Shown here: piece by piece, positions 47,480 to 58,334 of the stretch
How the letters are laid out: every line of letters begins with the position of its first letter
How positions within the stretch are numbered: position 1 is the first letter of the stretch
Assembly: GCF_014119005.1 (NCBI RefSeq)
Contig: NZ_JACGYX010000004.1
Span: forward strand, 62,001 to 126,000
Length of the DNA: 64,000 bases
Reading direction: 5' to 3'
Origin: Psychrobacter sp. GP33
GTDB taxonomy: Bacteria > Pseudomonadota > Gammaproteobacteria > Pseudomonadales > Moraxellaceae
Program-made: the position numbers and the translations under genes
Notes under the pieces: generated by a model
Database searches by the model: none
The model's input: only the letters and a program-made list of their open reading frames with translations
What the model was told of the DNA's origin: nothing

Positions 47480-49438
47480 TTAAGCATACGCTAACCATTG
47501 CTTAAGCAAATTATAAAACTCTTTACTATCGCGGGTTGTACTGTGAAGAAAATCTACTCCCACTGCTTTCAAGCCATGTTCGAAACTACTTAAATTAGGA
47601 GTGTTTTGCTCTGGATACCAATAAACCAACAATGCTCGATGTGTACTTTCTTGCTCGCGAATATAACGCGCCAATTGAGCTGCTTTTTCCGGTGAAACTT
47701 CCTCTGCAATCATGATCATATCTACAGTTGTCATCGTTAGCTGCTCTATGACTGATAGACCGTACTGATGACAAGTTACTGAAGCGCCTAACCGCTGCAA
47801 CTCTTCAACAATGAAACCGGTTTGTTCGTGATAGTAATAAGCAAAATTAAGCCCTGTGAAAGAAAAATGACGCTGATTTTGATAGGCGTTACGCAGAGGT
47901 ATTGTTACTGTGAATTCACTACCAATATCAAGCTTACTACTTACTTCAATAGACGCCCCAATTAGCTGCGCTATTTGATTCACAACGGTCAGCCCCACAC
48001 CAAGCCCACTGTACTCACGCGTATGGCTGGAATCTACTTGAAAAAATGCAGTAAAAAGGTCATCGATATACTTATCGTCAATACCGACACCAGTATCAGT
48101 GACCTTGATTTGCCAGCGAATACTTTGATGAAAGTAGTTCAACTGCGATTCGACAATCACTTGGCCTGATAAGGTAAATTTAATTGCATTTTCTATCAAA
48201 GTTGAAATAATTTGCTTGATTTTATCAATGTCACCTTGGAGCATATAATCAATGTGCTTAACTCTACTGGTTAACTCTAGACCTTTTTGCTTCGCTGTGG
48301 GCTCAAATTCAGACAGTAAATCAGCCAATAATTGCAAAGGATTAAAGTCGCTGAGACTAATACTTACCTGACCTTTTTCTATTTTATTTAACTGAATAAT
48401 TTGTTCAAGTGTGTTGTCTAAATGCTCACTACCTTGTCGAATAATGGCTAATATATCTTTTTGTTCTTCATTTAATGTTCGCGGATTTAACAACTGGATT
48501 CCACCTGAGATAGCATTCAGCGACGTTTTTAACTCATGAGTGATCATGCTTTGAAAATTGGCGCGCTGCATACTAAGAGAGACGTCTTTGTTATGTAACT
48601 GCACTTCAAAAGCAGCAATTGCATCCAATTTTTTCTCAGTTATTTTTAACCGGTTGAATAAAGTGATAATTGCTAATCTGATACGGCTTAATTCCTGAAA
48701 ATCAAAATTCTGCTGAACGCTAGGTAACTCTCTTAGTTCTGGACTGCCAACAACGATATCGCAAACCTTTGCCAATTCAGTAATATCTTTGGTTGACCAG
48801 TTAAGCTTACGCATAATAAATATCATGCAACTTACAGTAAATGCAACTGTTGCTAGCCATAACCAAATATTTTTAAGAACCCATTCTAAACGTAATTTAT
48901 TTAAGTCTAAGGTAATATTAATATAACCGATGACAGCATTAGATTCTAACGAGTTATCTGTATTTGTATTCACCTTCCTATTATTAGAAGATAAAACCTT
49001 CGATAACTGCTGCTCATTTTCATTGAAAATTGAGCGCTTATTTATATCATTTATATGGCTATTAGTTACTGCACTGTTAAAGCTAATAGTGTTAATAAAT
49101 AAGCTGATATACCAATCATTTTTATTCGCCTCAATTTCAGGCTGCTTAAGAGCAACTGCCGGATGATCACTAGGGTAAAATACAATGCTTTGAATACTGG
49201 AATCTTCTTCTAATATCATTCCTATATTTCTGGCAGCTAAATTAGCTCCATCAACTGTGGATGCAATGTCTGAGAGAACATCTGCTAGTTGCTGGATATG
49301 TAAGCGCTTTTGTTGGTAATGATGGACAAAGCCATAAATAAAAGACAGCAAAAAAGCAGTCAGAATAGCTACCGCTATGACTTGGAATGCAGAAAGCCTG
49401 ACGAGATTAGGAATACTTCTAACGTGATGTGTAGACAT
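47480..49438 (-). CDS. Orphan membrane sensor histidine kinase with receiver-like tail
   Basis: Two-component sensor kinase. ATG 49438 is chosen (an in-frame TTG lies 9 bp upstream). Numbering from it: TM1 about 17-37, periplasmic sensor about 40-190, TM2 about 191-210, HAMP-like linker, HisKA H-box FQSMITHELKTSLNAISG with His301, N-box STLIENAIKF with Asn417, G1 DTGVGI near 448, and GLGVGLTVVNQ. The H-box lacks the usual Pro after Thr (KTSLN instead of K/RTPLN). The last ~120 residues look like a receiver fold (GLNFAYYYHEQTGFIVEELQRLGAS), but the strand that should carry the phosphoacceptor Asp reads VDMIMIAEEVS, without it. No response regulator is adjacent. Partner and signal unknown. Confidence 0.85.
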   Translation of the reverse strand: MSTHHVRSIPNLVRLSAFQVIAVAILTAFLLSFIYGFVHHYQQKRLHIQQLADVLSDIASTVDGANLAARNIGMILEEDSSIQSIVFYPSDHPAVALKQPEIEANKNDWYISLFINTISFNSAVTNSHINDINKRSIFNENEQQLSKVLSSNNRKVNTNTDNSLESNAVIGYINITLDLNKLRLEWVLKNIWLWLATVAFTVSCMIFIMRKLNWSTKDITELAKVCDIVVGSPELRELPSVQQNFDFQELSRIRLAIITLFNRLKITEKKLDAIAAFEVQLHNKDVSLSMQRANFQSMITHELKTSLNAISGGIQLLNPRTLNEEQKDILAIIRQGSEHLDNTLEQIIQLNKIEKGQVSISLSDFNPLQLLADLLSEFEPTAKQKGLELTSRVKHIDYMLQGDIDKIKQIISTLIENAIKFTLSGQVIVESQLNYFHQSIRWQIKVTDTGVGIDDKYIDDLFTAFFQVDSSHTREYSGLGVGLTVVNQIAQLIGASIEVSSKLDIGSEFTVTIPLRNAYQNQRHFSFTGLNFAYYYHEQTGFIVEELQRLGASVTCHQYGLSVIEQLTMTTVDMIMIAEEVSPEKAAQLARYIREQESTHRALLVYWYPEQNTPNLSSFEHGLKAVGVDFLHSTTRDSKEFYNLLKQWLAYA

Positions 49439-49610
49439 GAGATTCAATAGTCTTAAAACAGTTACGTTTAGCGGCAGGAATAAGAGTCGTCATTACATTT
49501 ATGTAGTAAAAGCTTATAATGATGACAAAAGTTGCCATCATTATACTTAAGATTAAAGTTCGCCAATAGACTTGGAATAAGACGGCATACCGCCAAATAA
49601 GTATGTCTTA

Positions 49611-51041
49611 TTACCGTTTTTTATCAGGACGCTTATCCTTAGTAGTAAATTTCTGCGCACGATTACGTTCACGCTGACGTAGCTGCTGCTCTTTTGCTTT
49701 GGTTGGGGTATCACTTTTGTTAGCGTAAGGGTTCTCATTCAGTTTAAAGACCACGTTTAGTGGCGTGCCTTCTAACTTAAATACCTGACGGAATTGATTT
49801 TCAAGATAGCGCTGATAACTCTTAGGTAACGAGCCTGTCTGATTGCCATGAATCACAATAACGGGTGGATTGTGTCCACCGATATGCGCATAACGCAACT
49901 TAATTCGGCGACCTCCTACCGTTGGCGGCGGGCTTGCAGCAACCGCATCTTGCAAGATTTGGGTCAAGCGATTGGTTGATACTTCAAACATAGAAGACTG
50001 ATAAGCACGTAGGATTGACGGATATAAGTTACCCACATTCGTACCGTGTAGAGCGGATATCTGATGCACTTTTACATAGGGAATAAAGTTAAAACGACGA
50101 TCCATTTCTATTTTAATATAGTTCTTTTGATCAGCAGTTAGACCATCCCACTTATTAATTGCCACCACTAAGGCGCGACCTGCATCAAGTGCATAGCCAA
50201 TCATATGCAAATCTTGATCGACGATACCTTCTTGCGCATCAATAACAATGACGGTTACATTTGAATCTTCAATCGCTTGCAAAGTCTTGATGACCGAGAA
50301 TTTTTCAACCTTATCATCAATCTTGCCGCGGCGACGGACACCGGCAGTATCAATTAAGACATAGTCTTTACCATCACGCTCATAGGGGATATAAATACTG
50401 TCGCGTGTGGTTCCTGGCATATCGAATACGACAACGCGGTCTTCACCTAATAGGCGGTTAACGAGCGTAGATTTACCAACATTCGGACGACCAATAATAG
50501 CAAGCTTTAAGCCTCTCGGCTCTATGATATTTTCTTGATCAGGCATATCAGCCGTTAAAATCTCAAGCAGATTACCAACACCGCGACCATGGCTTGCCGC
50601 CATTGGATACGGTTCACCCAAACCTAACGCATAAAATTCAGCAGGCGCTGAATCATGAGCGCCATCTACTTTATTAGCAACGACGTATACTGGCTTGCCA
50701 AGCGTGTGTAAAAATTTACCAATCTCGGCATCCGCACCAACCATGCCAGCCCGCGCATCCACTACAAAAACAATGATGTCAGCTTCATGAATGGCAGTAT
50801 ACGACTGCTCAGACATATAGTCATCAATCGCGCCTTTGCCGTCGTCCGCTTCGCCGATACCACCAGTATCTACCACAATAAATGACTTGCCTTCATATTC
50901 GGCATCGCCATATTGGCGATCACGGGTCAGACCTGACAGGTCAGCAACCAATGCTAGGCGACTTTTGGTGAATTGATTGAATAAAGTGGATTTACCGACG
51001 TTTGGGCGACCAATTAAGGCGACCACAGGCTTGATACTCAT
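49611..51041 (-). CDS. der: Ribosome biogenesis GTPase Der
   Basis: Essential double-GTPase acting in 50S ribosome assembly. Two G domains each open with GRPNVGKST (N-terminal and about residue 180); other motifs are [17 protein letters not shown] and NKWDG. A KH-like domain follows, ending with a basic tail ([24 protein letters not shown]). Length 476 fits. It ends the pilF-rodZ-ispG-hisS-yfgM-bamB-der run; in E. coli it also follows bamB. Confidence 0.97.
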   Translation of the reverse strand: MSIKPVVALIGRPNVGKSTLFNQFTKSRLALVADLSGLTRDRQYGDAEYEGKSFIVVDTGGIGEADDGKGAIDDYMSEQSYTAIHEADIIVFVVDARAGMVGADAEIGKFLHTLGKPVYVVANKVDGAHDSAPAEFYALGLGEPYPMAASHGRGVGNLLEILTADMPDQENIIEPRGLKLAIIGRPNVGKSTLVNRLLGEDRVVVFDMPGTTRDSIYIPYERDGKDYVLIDTAGVRRRGKIDDKVEKFSVIKTLQAIEDSNVTVIVIDAQEGIVDQDLHMIGYALDAGRALVVAINKWDGLTADQKNYIKIEMDRRFNFIPYVKVHQISALHGTNVGNLYPSILRAYQSSMFEVSTNRLTQILQDAVAASPPPTVGGRRIKLRYAHIGGHNPPVIVIHGNQTGSLPKSYQRYLENQFRQVFKLEGTPLNVVFKLNENPYANKSDTPTKAKEQQLRQRERNRAQKFTTKDKRPDKKR

Positions 51042-51350
51042 GCGTTACTCTCAGTGACGGACCATAATGACAGCAAATAGGCTGCACTTGACCGCAAACT
51101 TAAATGAATGATAAAAATAATAAAATAGCGATAAATAATAATAAAACAATTAATTGTGTTTCGGCTTAACATCTGCTTATTGCCGCCAATGTCATACACA
51201 GATAACCATTAAGGCGCATAGATTACGCGAAACCAGTAGTCTAAACAAGCAATTTGCATAATGCACTAAACGCTGACTGAGCAGCGTTCAATAAAGTTAA
51301 AAAATAAGCATAGCGGGTACCCAAATACTCAATAATTAGTATCGAGACAT
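51042..51350. other. Spacer between bamB and der, 309 bp
   Basis: AT-rich. Contains a perfect short hairpin AACGCTG / CAGCGTT (51269-51288), followed on the minus strand by only three T, so at best a weak terminator for bamB. The der promoter should lie here. Confidence 0.4.
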
Positions 51351-52544
51351 TTATTGGGCAACTTGCCAAATAGCCACTTGCCCTGACGTACTTTGAGTTA
51401 GTAGACGATTCCCTTCTACTTGTAACGTCGTCAACGTACCTTTGGTTTGTACTCGGCTCACTATAGTGCCCGTTGCAGGATCAAATAAATGCACGACACC
51501 GTCAAGATCACCCACAGCAATATAGTTACCAATCATAACAGGATTAGTCAACTTACGATAAGCAAGCGCCTCATTTTCCCACAATTTTTCACCAGTACGG
51601 CGATCATAAGCAACGATTTTGCCATCTAAGCTTGTTGCAATCACTTGCCTATTGTTAACTGCTAATGATTTCAGGCTAGCAAGCTCATTAACAAACATCA
51701 CTTGTCGTGATGCCAAGTCTATTGCTATTAGCTGACCGCTATAGCTAATGGCAAATAATTGATTATTATCAACAATCGGTTTGCCATCCACATCACTCAT
51801 ACGCTCGATTTCACTGCTGCCCATGCCCACACCAATACGGCGTGACCATTGCGGTAAGCCATTATCTGCGGTAATAGCATGCAAGCGACCGTCAGCTGTG
51901 GCAAGTAATGCAGTTTTGTCATCTAATAGCGTCGGTGCAGCGGTACCGCGCACACTAATTGCGGGCACTTGTGTGGCAAACTGCCAAACGGATTGACCAG
52001 TTTGCAATGATAATCCATGTAAGGACCCATCAGTTGCTGATAAAATAACTCGATTGTTGGTAATAAGAGCAGGAGTTAAGACCGAACCTGATAATTGTTG
52101 CTCCCAACGTTCAGCGCCAGTCATACTATCAAATGCCAGCACTTGCCCATCACGCGTAGTTACAACCGCAGTCTGACTAAAAGCATCTACAGTCACGCCA
52201 CCTGTGATTGGTTTTCCAATATTAACCGACCATAATCGTTTGCCATTGTTATCAAAACCGATTACATCACCAGCTCGTGACGCAACGACCATCTGATCAT
52301 TGTCATAACCAATTTGTAAGCTTAACGGGTCTTTTTTATTGGCATTTTTACTACCGATATTGGTATCAAATACCGGTTGAAGCACACTAATCGGCTGCGC
52401 TATTTGTATCAATTTAACTGGATCATTAACGACAGGTTTGATACCGCGGTTACAACCAACGACTGCGGTGGTCATCAGCGCTAATACTGCCACGTGCATG
52501 ACAGTCGCTTTTATCGTTTTACGAGAGCGCATAGATAGGGTCAT
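51351..52544 (-). CDS. bamB: Outer-membrane protein assembly factor BamB
   Basis: Lipoprotein of the BAM complex that inserts beta-barrel proteins. Lipobox AVVGC gives Cys31. The rest is an eight-bladed PQQ-type beta-propeller with repeats such as GQVLAFDSMTGAERWEQQL, GSLHGLSLQTGQSVWQFAT and GKIVAYDRRTGEKLWENEA. Length 397 is normal. In the conserved order it sits between yfgM and der. Confidence 0.95.
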   Translation of the reverse strand: MTLSMRSRKTIKATVMHVAVLALMTTAVVGCNRGIKPVVNDPVKLIQIAQPISVLQPVFDTNIGSKNANKKDPLSLQIGYDNDQMVVASRAGDVIGFDNNGKRLWSVNIGKPITGGVTVDAFSQTAVVTTRDGQVLAFDSMTGAERWEQQLSGSVLTPALITNNRVILSATDGSLHGLSLQTGQSVWQFATQVPAISVRGTAAPTLLDDKTALLATADGRLHAITADNGLPQWSRRIGVGMGSSEIERMSDVDGKPIVDNNQLFAISYSGQLIAIDLASRQVMFVNELASLKSLAVNNRQVIATSLDGKIVAYDRRTGEKLWENEALAYRKLTNPVMIGNYIAVGDLDGVVHLFDPATGTIVSRVQTKGTLTTLQVEGNRLLTQSTSGQVAIWQVAQ

Positions 52545-52675
52545 GATAGATTCTCACTACAAATAAATTAATAATCAATAAAAGCAAAGAACATTATAAA
52601 ATAAGAATAACATTAATATAAATAAACATTTTAAAAGCTTTAATATCTAAAAACATGAGTATGAGAAGGCAATAG

Positions 52676-52700
52676 CGATATAAGTATAAGTATAAGTATT
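52676..52700. repeat. Short hexamer tandem repeat
   Basis: Four copies, some partial, of ATAAGT (ATATAAGTATAAGTATAAGT) in the spacer between yfgM and bamB. Simple sequence; no function evident. Confidence 0.6.
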
Positions 52701-52766
52701 TAGCTTTGCTGTATCTGTCTTACGCTCACTTTATTCGTTTACAAAATAACAAGTTCATTTATAAAG

Positions 52767-53576
52767 TTACTGAGCTATTTTTTCAGTGACATTAGCGGAA
52801 TCAACTTCTGCAGCATTCGCAATACTTAATGACGTTTCAGGGGCAGTTGACGCTTGAATAAGCGCTGCTTGGTCAGTCATTGGTTCAGGAACAATACCGA
52901 GACTTTCCATTTTTAATGCTAATACTGCTCGCGTCTCATGGCGGGTGCGCAATAATTCCCATGCATTGTTATAGGCTTTAATGGCGGCTTCTTTATCGCC
53001 CTTGGTAACATAGATATCACCCAATAATTCTTGTTGGCTGGGTTCAAACGAGCTTGGCATCTCGTTATTGGCTTCAGCTAATGCTGCCGTAGTGTCGCCA
53101 GAGGCTAGCAATACTTTAGCGTAGCGCAAACGGGTAATCGCCTGTAAACCTGCATCTCCTAAATCAATGGTTAACGCTTGTTTCAAAGTTGTCGCAGCAC
53201 CCTTGAAATCATCACTATCGACTTGCCCACGCGCTTTAATCATGAGGGCTTGCCACGCATAAACCGAATCACCATGGCTCTTCACTAGCGTGTCAATATT
53301 TTTATTAAGCTCTACGCGACTTGCTGCCAAAGCAGCTTGCGCATCCGCTTCCAAATCAGGATTTTGCGCCGCCAAGCTGACTTCTGCATTTAATCTTTGA
53401 ATATCTGCGTAGTGGTCAGCAGCAACGGTATCGACACGTGCATGATTACTTTGCCAATATGTCCACCCAAAATAGCCAGCCAATGCCAATAAAATAGCGG
53501 TAATAATATAGCTACCATATTGCTTAAGTGCCTGCATTGAGTTGTCTGCGTTGGGCGAATTCGGGGTCAGAGCCAT
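52767..53576 (-). CDS. yfgM: YfgM family tetratricopeptide inner-membrane protein
   Basis: Single-pass inner-membrane protein with a periplasmic TPR domain; E. coli YfgM joins the PpiD chaperone at the SecYEG translocon. Membrane segment about residues 22-40 (SYIITAILLALAGYFGWTYW). TPR-like helices run from 50 to 220, with GDIYVTKGDKEAAIKAYNNA as a clear repeat. Length 269. The tail after 220 is Ala/Ser/Glu-rich. It lies between hisS and bamB as in E. coli. Confidence 0.92.
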   Translation of the reverse strand: MALTPNSPNADNSMQALKQYGSYIITAILLALAGYFGWTYWQSNHARVDTVAADHYADIQRLNAEVSLAAQNPDLEADAQAALAASRVELNKNIDTLVKSHGDSVYAWQALMIKARGQVDSDDFKGAATTLKQALTIDLGDAGLQAITRLRYAKVLLASGDTTAALAEANNEMPSSFEPSQQELLGDIYVTKGDKEAAIKAYNNAWELLRTRHETRAVLALKMESLGIVPEPMTDQAALIQASTAPETSLSIANAAEVDSANVTEKIAQ

Positions 53577-53681
53577 GTTTATTTACCTGATAAGAACGAG
53601 TGACTTAAATATGGAAGTGCTTAAATATAAGGCAGAATTAATAATGAGTACAAGTATCATTAAACAACTACTATTAACTAT

Positions 53682-54980
53682 TTAACGTGAAAAATTAGCA
53701 AGCTGTGATAACCAATCTTGAGCAACCGTTGTCTGCTCACCTGTCTGCATATTTTTAATACTAATGGTCTGATCTTCCAGTTCTTGCTGCGCTAAAATAA
53801 CAGTCAATGCAGCACCTGACTTATCCGCCTTTTTCATCTGCGCTTTTAAGCTGGTAGCACTTGCCATTTTAATACGCAAATCTGGACGCGCGTAACGCAA
53901 ATTCTGCGCATAGCGAATACCAGCACTATAAACTTCTGGATGGGTCACCACAAACACGTCACAAGCGGGCGTGTCAGCAAACGGTGCAACGGCTTCAATT
54001 AACAGCAGCAAGCGCTCAAGACCCATGGCAAAACCAACCGCAGGTTCAGACTTAACTGGTTTATTATCCGACGCGCCATCACGATTATCCATCGATTTTA
54101 GCTGTCCAAGTAAGCCATCATAACGACCACCGGCACATACGGTTGCTTGACTGCCAAGCTTATCCGTCACCCATTCAAAAACCGTTTTATTATAATAATC
54201 AAGTCCACGTACCAGATGCGGATTGATCTCGTACGTAATACCCAGCTCATCTAGATACGTTTGCACTTGAGCAAAATGCTGCTGGCTTTCTTCACCTAGA
54301 AAGTCAGCAAGCTTTGGTGCATCTGCCAATAAAGCTTGTGTAGACGCCTCTTTACTGTCCAAAATACGTAATGGATTGGTCGTCAAACGGCGCTTACTGT
54401 CTTCATCTAACTGTTCTTGCTTGTCTGTTAAATAGGCAACCAAAGCATCACGATATGCATGACGCTCATCACTCTCTCCCAAGCTATTAAGCTGCAAGCG
54501 CATCTCATCTTTTAGACCCAGCTCTTGCCACATCAGATGGGTCATGGCGATGAGTTCAGCATCCGCATCGGGTAAAGCACTACCAAAGCTCTCAACACCC
54601 AGCTGATGAAACTGGCGATAGCGTCCTTTTTGCGGACGTTCATAGCGAAACATCGGACCGATATACCATAATTTCGGGGTATCGCCACGTAATAAATTAT
54701 GTTCAATAACAGCGCGTACTGCCCCTGCTGTGCCTTCAGGACGAAGGGTTAACGGCGTTGGCGGCTCTGATTTATCAGCAAAGCTATACATCTCTTTTTC
54801 AACAATATCGGTCGCCCCGCCGATCGCCCGTGCAAACAAATCAGTTTGCTCAACAATCGGTAGACGAATATGCTCATAGCCATATCTGCCCAGCACATTT
54901 TTCAAAATCGACTCTAAATGTAGCCACTTTGCCGATTGGTCTGGTAAAATATCGTTGAAGCCCTTAATTGCTTTAATCAT
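53682..54980 (-). CDS. hisS: Histidine-tRNA ligase
   Basis: Class II aminoacyl-tRNA synthetase that charges tRNA-His. The 432-residue protein starts [16 protein letters not shown], with motif 2 [23 protein letters not shown], the histidine loop [14 protein letters not shown] and motif 3 [18 protein letters not shown]. The C-terminal anticodon-binding domain starts about 340. ATG 54980. Confidence 0.97.
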   Translation of the reverse strand: MIKAIKGFNDILPDQSAKWLHLESILKNVLGRYGYEHIRLPIVEQTDLFARAIGGATDIVEKEMYSFADKSEPPTPLTLRPEGTAGAVRAVIEHNLLRGDTPKLWYIGPMFRYERPQKGRYRQFHQLGVESFGSALPDADAELIAMTHLMWQELGLKDEMRLQLNSLGESDERHAYRDALVAYLTDKQEQLDEDSKRRLTTNPLRILDSKEASTQALLADAPKLADFLGEESQQHFAQVQTYLDELGITYEINPHLVRGLDYYNKTVFEWVTDKLGSQATVCAGGRYDGLLGQLKSMDNRDGASDNKPVKSEPAVGFAMGLERLLLLIEAVAPFADTPACDVFVVTHPEVYSAGIRYAQNLRYARPDLRIKMASATSLKAQMKKADKSGAALTVILAQQELEDQTISIKNMQTGEQTTVAQDWLSQLANFSR

Positions 54981-55131
54981 GGCGCTGTCATATCCTTAAA
55001 ATTTTTAACGGTTAATGCTATTATTATGTTTATTTTTAATATCAATACTTAAAGGTAAGCAAGCTAAAGTCACCTGTATATAGCGTTTAATAAAAACCAT
55101 ATATCAATAATATATCAATAGAAATTAATCC

Positions 55132-56247
55132 CTATCTTACTCGAATAATCTCATTTTCACGTGACTTCGCTAACGTATCTGCGTGAGCGCGCACCATACT
55201 TTCTATCTCATCAACTAAGTTATTGGTGTCGATTAAATGACTTTTTTCACCCATGCGGTAAACCAGTGACTTGCGTGCAGCACCAACAATACCGATATCC
55301 GCCTCTTTAGCTTCTCCAGGTCCATTAACCTTGCAACCAATGACTGACAGGTTCATCGGTTCACGGATGTCTTCTAGGCGCGACTCTAGCGCTGTCATCA
55401 CTCTAATCACGTCGAACTCTTGGCGTGAACAGCTTGGGCAAGCGATAAAGTTTACCCCATTTGAGCGGATATTCAGTGATTTTAGGATATCAAATCCGAT
55501 TTTAATTTCTTCTTCAGGTTCTGCTGCTAATGAGATACGAATAGTATCGCCAATACCATCGAGCAATAAGCCACCCAGCGCAATCGCGGATTTGACAGCA
55601 CCAGTACGATACACACCCGCTTCGGTCACGCCCAAATGCAGTGGATTGTCAATTTGCGCAGAGATTAAGCGATAGGCATCTAAGGTTAAAAATACATTAC
55701 TGGCTTTAACCGATATTTTATATTGGTCAAAGTTCAAACGCTCTAATATATCAATGTGTCGCATTGCTGACTCTAGCATCGCCGCGCCAGTTGGCTCACT
55801 GTATTTACGTTGAATTTCTTTTTCTAGCGAGCCTGCATTGACACCAATACGAATAGGAATATTATGATGCTTAGCACATGCCACTACTTCTCGTACTTTA
55901 GCATCACTACCGATATTACCAGGATTGATACGCAAGCAATCTGCACCTGCTTCAGCAACGGCAAGCGCAATTTTATGATCAAAATGAACATCGGCTACCA
56001 GCGGCACACTGACCAGTTTTCGGATTTCACCAAAGGCTTTTACCGTATCCATCGTCGGTGTTGAGACACGCATAAAGTCTGCGCCTGCCTCGACACAGCG
56101 CTCAATTTGGGCGACAGTCGCTGCTACATCGCAGGTATCCGTATTGGTCATACTCTGCACGCTAATCGGTGCATCACCACCTATCGCGACATCACCAACA
56201 TAGATTTTTTTGGTAAGGCGACGGTTAATGGGTGCTGATGTTGACAT
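55132..56247 (-). CDS. ispG: 4-hydroxy-3-methylbut-2-enyl-diphosphate synthase
   Basis: Fe-S enzyme of the MEP isoprenoid pathway, making HMBPP from MEcPP. The 371-residue protein has the TIM barrel start [15 protein letters not shown] and the C-terminal Fe-S cysteines in [12 protein letters not shown] and [24 protein letters not shown] precedes ATG 56247. Order rodZ-ispG-hisS is the E. coli order. Confidence 0.97.
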   Translation of the reverse strand: MSTSAPINRRLTKKIYVGDVAIGGDAPISVQSMTNTDTCDVAATVAQIERCVEAGADFMRVSTPTMDTVKAFGEIRKLVSVPLVADVHFDHKIALAVAEAGADCLRINPGNIGSDAKVREVVACAKHHNIPIRIGVNAGSLEKEIQRKYSEPTGAAMLESAMRHIDILERLNFDQYKISVKASNVFLTLDAYRLISAQIDNPLHLGVTEAGVYRTGAVKSAIALGGLLLDGIGDTIRISLAAEPEEEIKIGFDILKSLNIRSNGVNFIACPSCSRQEFDVIRVMTALESRLEDIREPMNLSVIGCKVNGPGEAKEADIGIVGAARKSLVYRMGEKSHLIDTNNLVDEIESMVRAHADTLAKSRENEIIRVR

Positions 56248-56361
56248 ATATAAATCCTTCGATCAGAGCAAAACAAATAAAATCGGTTACTTAGTTATTT
56301 CGATTACTTACTCGTTAATGGTATAACAATATTTTTAAGTAAAAGTACAAACTTCTATAAA

Positions 56362-57246
56362 TTAAAGCGTCAGCTCAAACCTGACTTGCTTTTCAGCGCC
56401 AACTTCACTTCCAGTCGCATAATCAAGCAATGACACTGGCTCTTGATTAAGTAACAAGCTGACGTTATCGATATTATCAATATCAACCTTAAATGGCGGC
56501 GTACCAATAAGCTTATAGTTGCCACGCGTTTGGCTGCCCGTTATTAAGTTGCTTCCTGTCGCATCGGTAATATTAACCGTCGTAGTATCGGTCAGTATAA
56601 TCTCTAATGCTGTACTGCCCACAGTATTGCCAACTATCGGATCAGATGTGCTTAGCCCATTAGCATCCATACTCACGGCTGCCCCTTGTTCTTGCGCTTG
56701 TGCAGTCAAATCCTCAGCCAGTGGACGCACTGCTTCTGGCTCTTGGCGAGCATTACTTACCATACGCGATAAAAAAATTACCAAAATAACCAAAGCAGCA
56801 ACCGCGATAATTAATAATGGATTCAAGCGCACGCGATTATCACTATTAGGCGGCAGGGTACCCATAGTTTGTAAAGGGGTGGCAACCTTGGCAACTGATT
56901 GCTGCATAAGTGCTTTAGGATAAGCAGCATCAAAAAGTTTTGCCACTTGTGCTGAATCCAAGCCCAAAAATTTTGCATAATTAATTGCAAAACCACGCGC
57001 AAATGCTACTTGTGGCAACGCATCAAACTGCTCTTCTTCTAATGCTTGCAAATGACGCTGCAAAATAAAAAGCTCAGCGGATATATCCTCTAACCGAAGC
57101 TGCTGATTCAAGCGTGCCTGCTGTAACATTGCACCAAATGAAGGTTGCACCTCGTTTTGAGACTCATCTTTTTTAGCAGTATTCTCCTGACCCACTATGC
57201 GCTTCGCCTTATTTTTAGACTTATTGGTTGCTGGTAAATCACTCAT
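56362..57246 (-). CDS. rodZ: Cytoskeletal protein RodZ
   Basis: Membrane protein that links MreB to the elongation machinery and sets rod shape. Cytoplasmic HTH/Cro-like domain about 37-105 (FGAMLQQARLNQQLRLEDISAELFILQRHLQALEEE), membrane segment about 145-163 (LLIIAVAALVILVIFL) and a periplasmic DUF4115 C-terminal domain with VSLLLNQEPVSLLDYATG. I use ATG 57246 (294 residues); its ATG overlaps the pilF stop (ATGA), which indicates translational coupling. The frame's TTG at 57252 is less likely. Confidence 0.92.
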   Translation of the reverse strand: MSDLPATNKSKNKAKRIVGQENTAKKDESQNEVQPSFGAMLQQARLNQQLRLEDISAELFILQRHLQALEEEQFDALPQVAFARGFAINYAKFLGLDSAQVAKLFDAAYPKALMQQSVAKVATPLQTMGTLPPNSDNRVRLNPLLIIAVAALVILVIFLSRMVSNARQEPEAVRPLAEDLTAQAQEQGAAVSMDANGLSTSDPIVGNTVGSTALEIILTDTTTVNITDATGSNLITGSQTRGNYKLIGTPPFKVDIDNIDNVSLLLNQEPVSLLDYATGSEVGAEKQVRFELTL

Positions 57247-58142
57247 TGCCAAGTAGCCTTTGGATTATTCAGCCACACTTTAAGCTGTTTTGCTTCTGCG
57301 CTTAAGGGGTAAGCCGATAGCAACTGCTGCGCTAACTGCTGACGCGTGGTGATGTCTTTTTGAGCAGCGGCAAGTTTAATACCTTGTAATAACAAGCGCG
57401 GACTTATCCCCTGACCTTGCACCAATACCAATGTTTCTTCATAAAGCATTTTTGCTTGGGTAATGCGCTGCTGTTCAAGCAATAAATCCACCAACTCAAT
57501 ATGAGCAATAATACTATTACGATTGCCTTCTAATGCCCGTAAAAAAGCTTTTGCAGCGGCTGGGCGGTCATTTAATTGCAAATACGTACGACCAAGATTT
57601 TCCAGTGCCCCAATACGACCATCATAACCCAGTGCAGCACCAGCAATCTCAAACTGTGCTGCTGCTTCGCTATAGCGTTTCATCTGCGATAAATACACGC
57701 CATAATTATTACGCGCCTGCTCAAAATCTTTATCCAAAGCAATGGCTTTTTTAAAATACTGATCGGCTTTTTCTAGATTTATTGGGCTACCTTCTTGCTG
57801 CAACAGCACGCCCATCATATCATAGGCGGGCGCATATCGGCTATCCGCTGCAAAAGCTTTTTCAAGTTGCTGCTGTGCAGCATCAAGTTCATTTTTACGA
57901 ATATATTGCGCGGCAAGTGAGGTGCGAACGCGTGCTACTTCCTGCTTGTCAACCTGTCGCTTGCCCTTTGACTGCGCCGTGGTCTGATAACCGGCACTGC
58001 CTAATAAGTCATTGGCTGGAACCGTCTGACACCCCGTTAATAGCATTGTCATTAATGCCATCAACGTTACAATACTTTTGCTATTAGGCAAAAATTGCCC
58101 CCCGCGTAGAACAGAAAATGTAGAGCTCATAATAGCCGCCAT
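57243..58142 (-). CDS. pilF: Type IV pilus biogenesis TPR lipoprotein PilF (PilW)
   Basis: Outer-membrane-targeted lipoprotein pilotin that helps PilQ secretin assembly. Lipobox LLTGC gives the acylated Cys near residue 38 (34 if ATG 58130 is used). Six or so TPR repeats follow, with YAPAYDMMGVLLQQEGSPINLEKADQYF and LDKDFEQARNNYGVYLSQMKRYSEA. Length 299 is close to the family. It is the 5' gene of the pilF-rodZ-ispG-hisS-yfgM-bamB-der block, as in Pseudomonas. Confidence 0.92.
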   Translation of the reverse strand: MAAIMSSTFSVLRGGQFLPNSKSIVTLMALMTMLLTGCQTVPANDLLGSAGYQTTAQSKGKRQVDKQEVARVRTSLAAQYIRKNELDAAQQQLEKAFAADSRYAPAYDMMGVLLQQEGSPINLEKADQYFKKAIALDKDFEQARNNYGVYLSQMKRYSEAAAQFEIAGAALGYDGRIGALENLGRTYLQLNDRPAAAKAFLRALEGNRNSIIAHIELVDLLLEQQRITQAKMLYEETLVLVQGQGISPRLLLQGIKLAAAQKDITTRQQLAQQLLSAYPLSAEAKQLKVWLNNPKATWQ

Positions 58143-58334
58143 CTTAACACTGTGAGTCCATATTAGTACGTATCAGCACGTATAAAGGGTTTCAATGAGC
58201 CCACAGTTTAATAGATTTCGCAGCCATAAGTAAAATTTAGTTACCTTTGCTACATATCTATTACCATTACGACAGTTGAAGCCGAGATAAACGGTTCAAA
58301 CTCCCATATTTGTCCCTATTTATCTTATGTTTAT

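Noticed and set aside
49573-49613. Hairpin at the der stop codon
   Set aside because: Stem has a three-base bulge and no T-run; not called as a terminator.
58285-58320. T-loop-like GGTTCAAACTCC
   Set aside because: No acceptor stem, anticodon arm or CCA could be built around it; not a tRNA.
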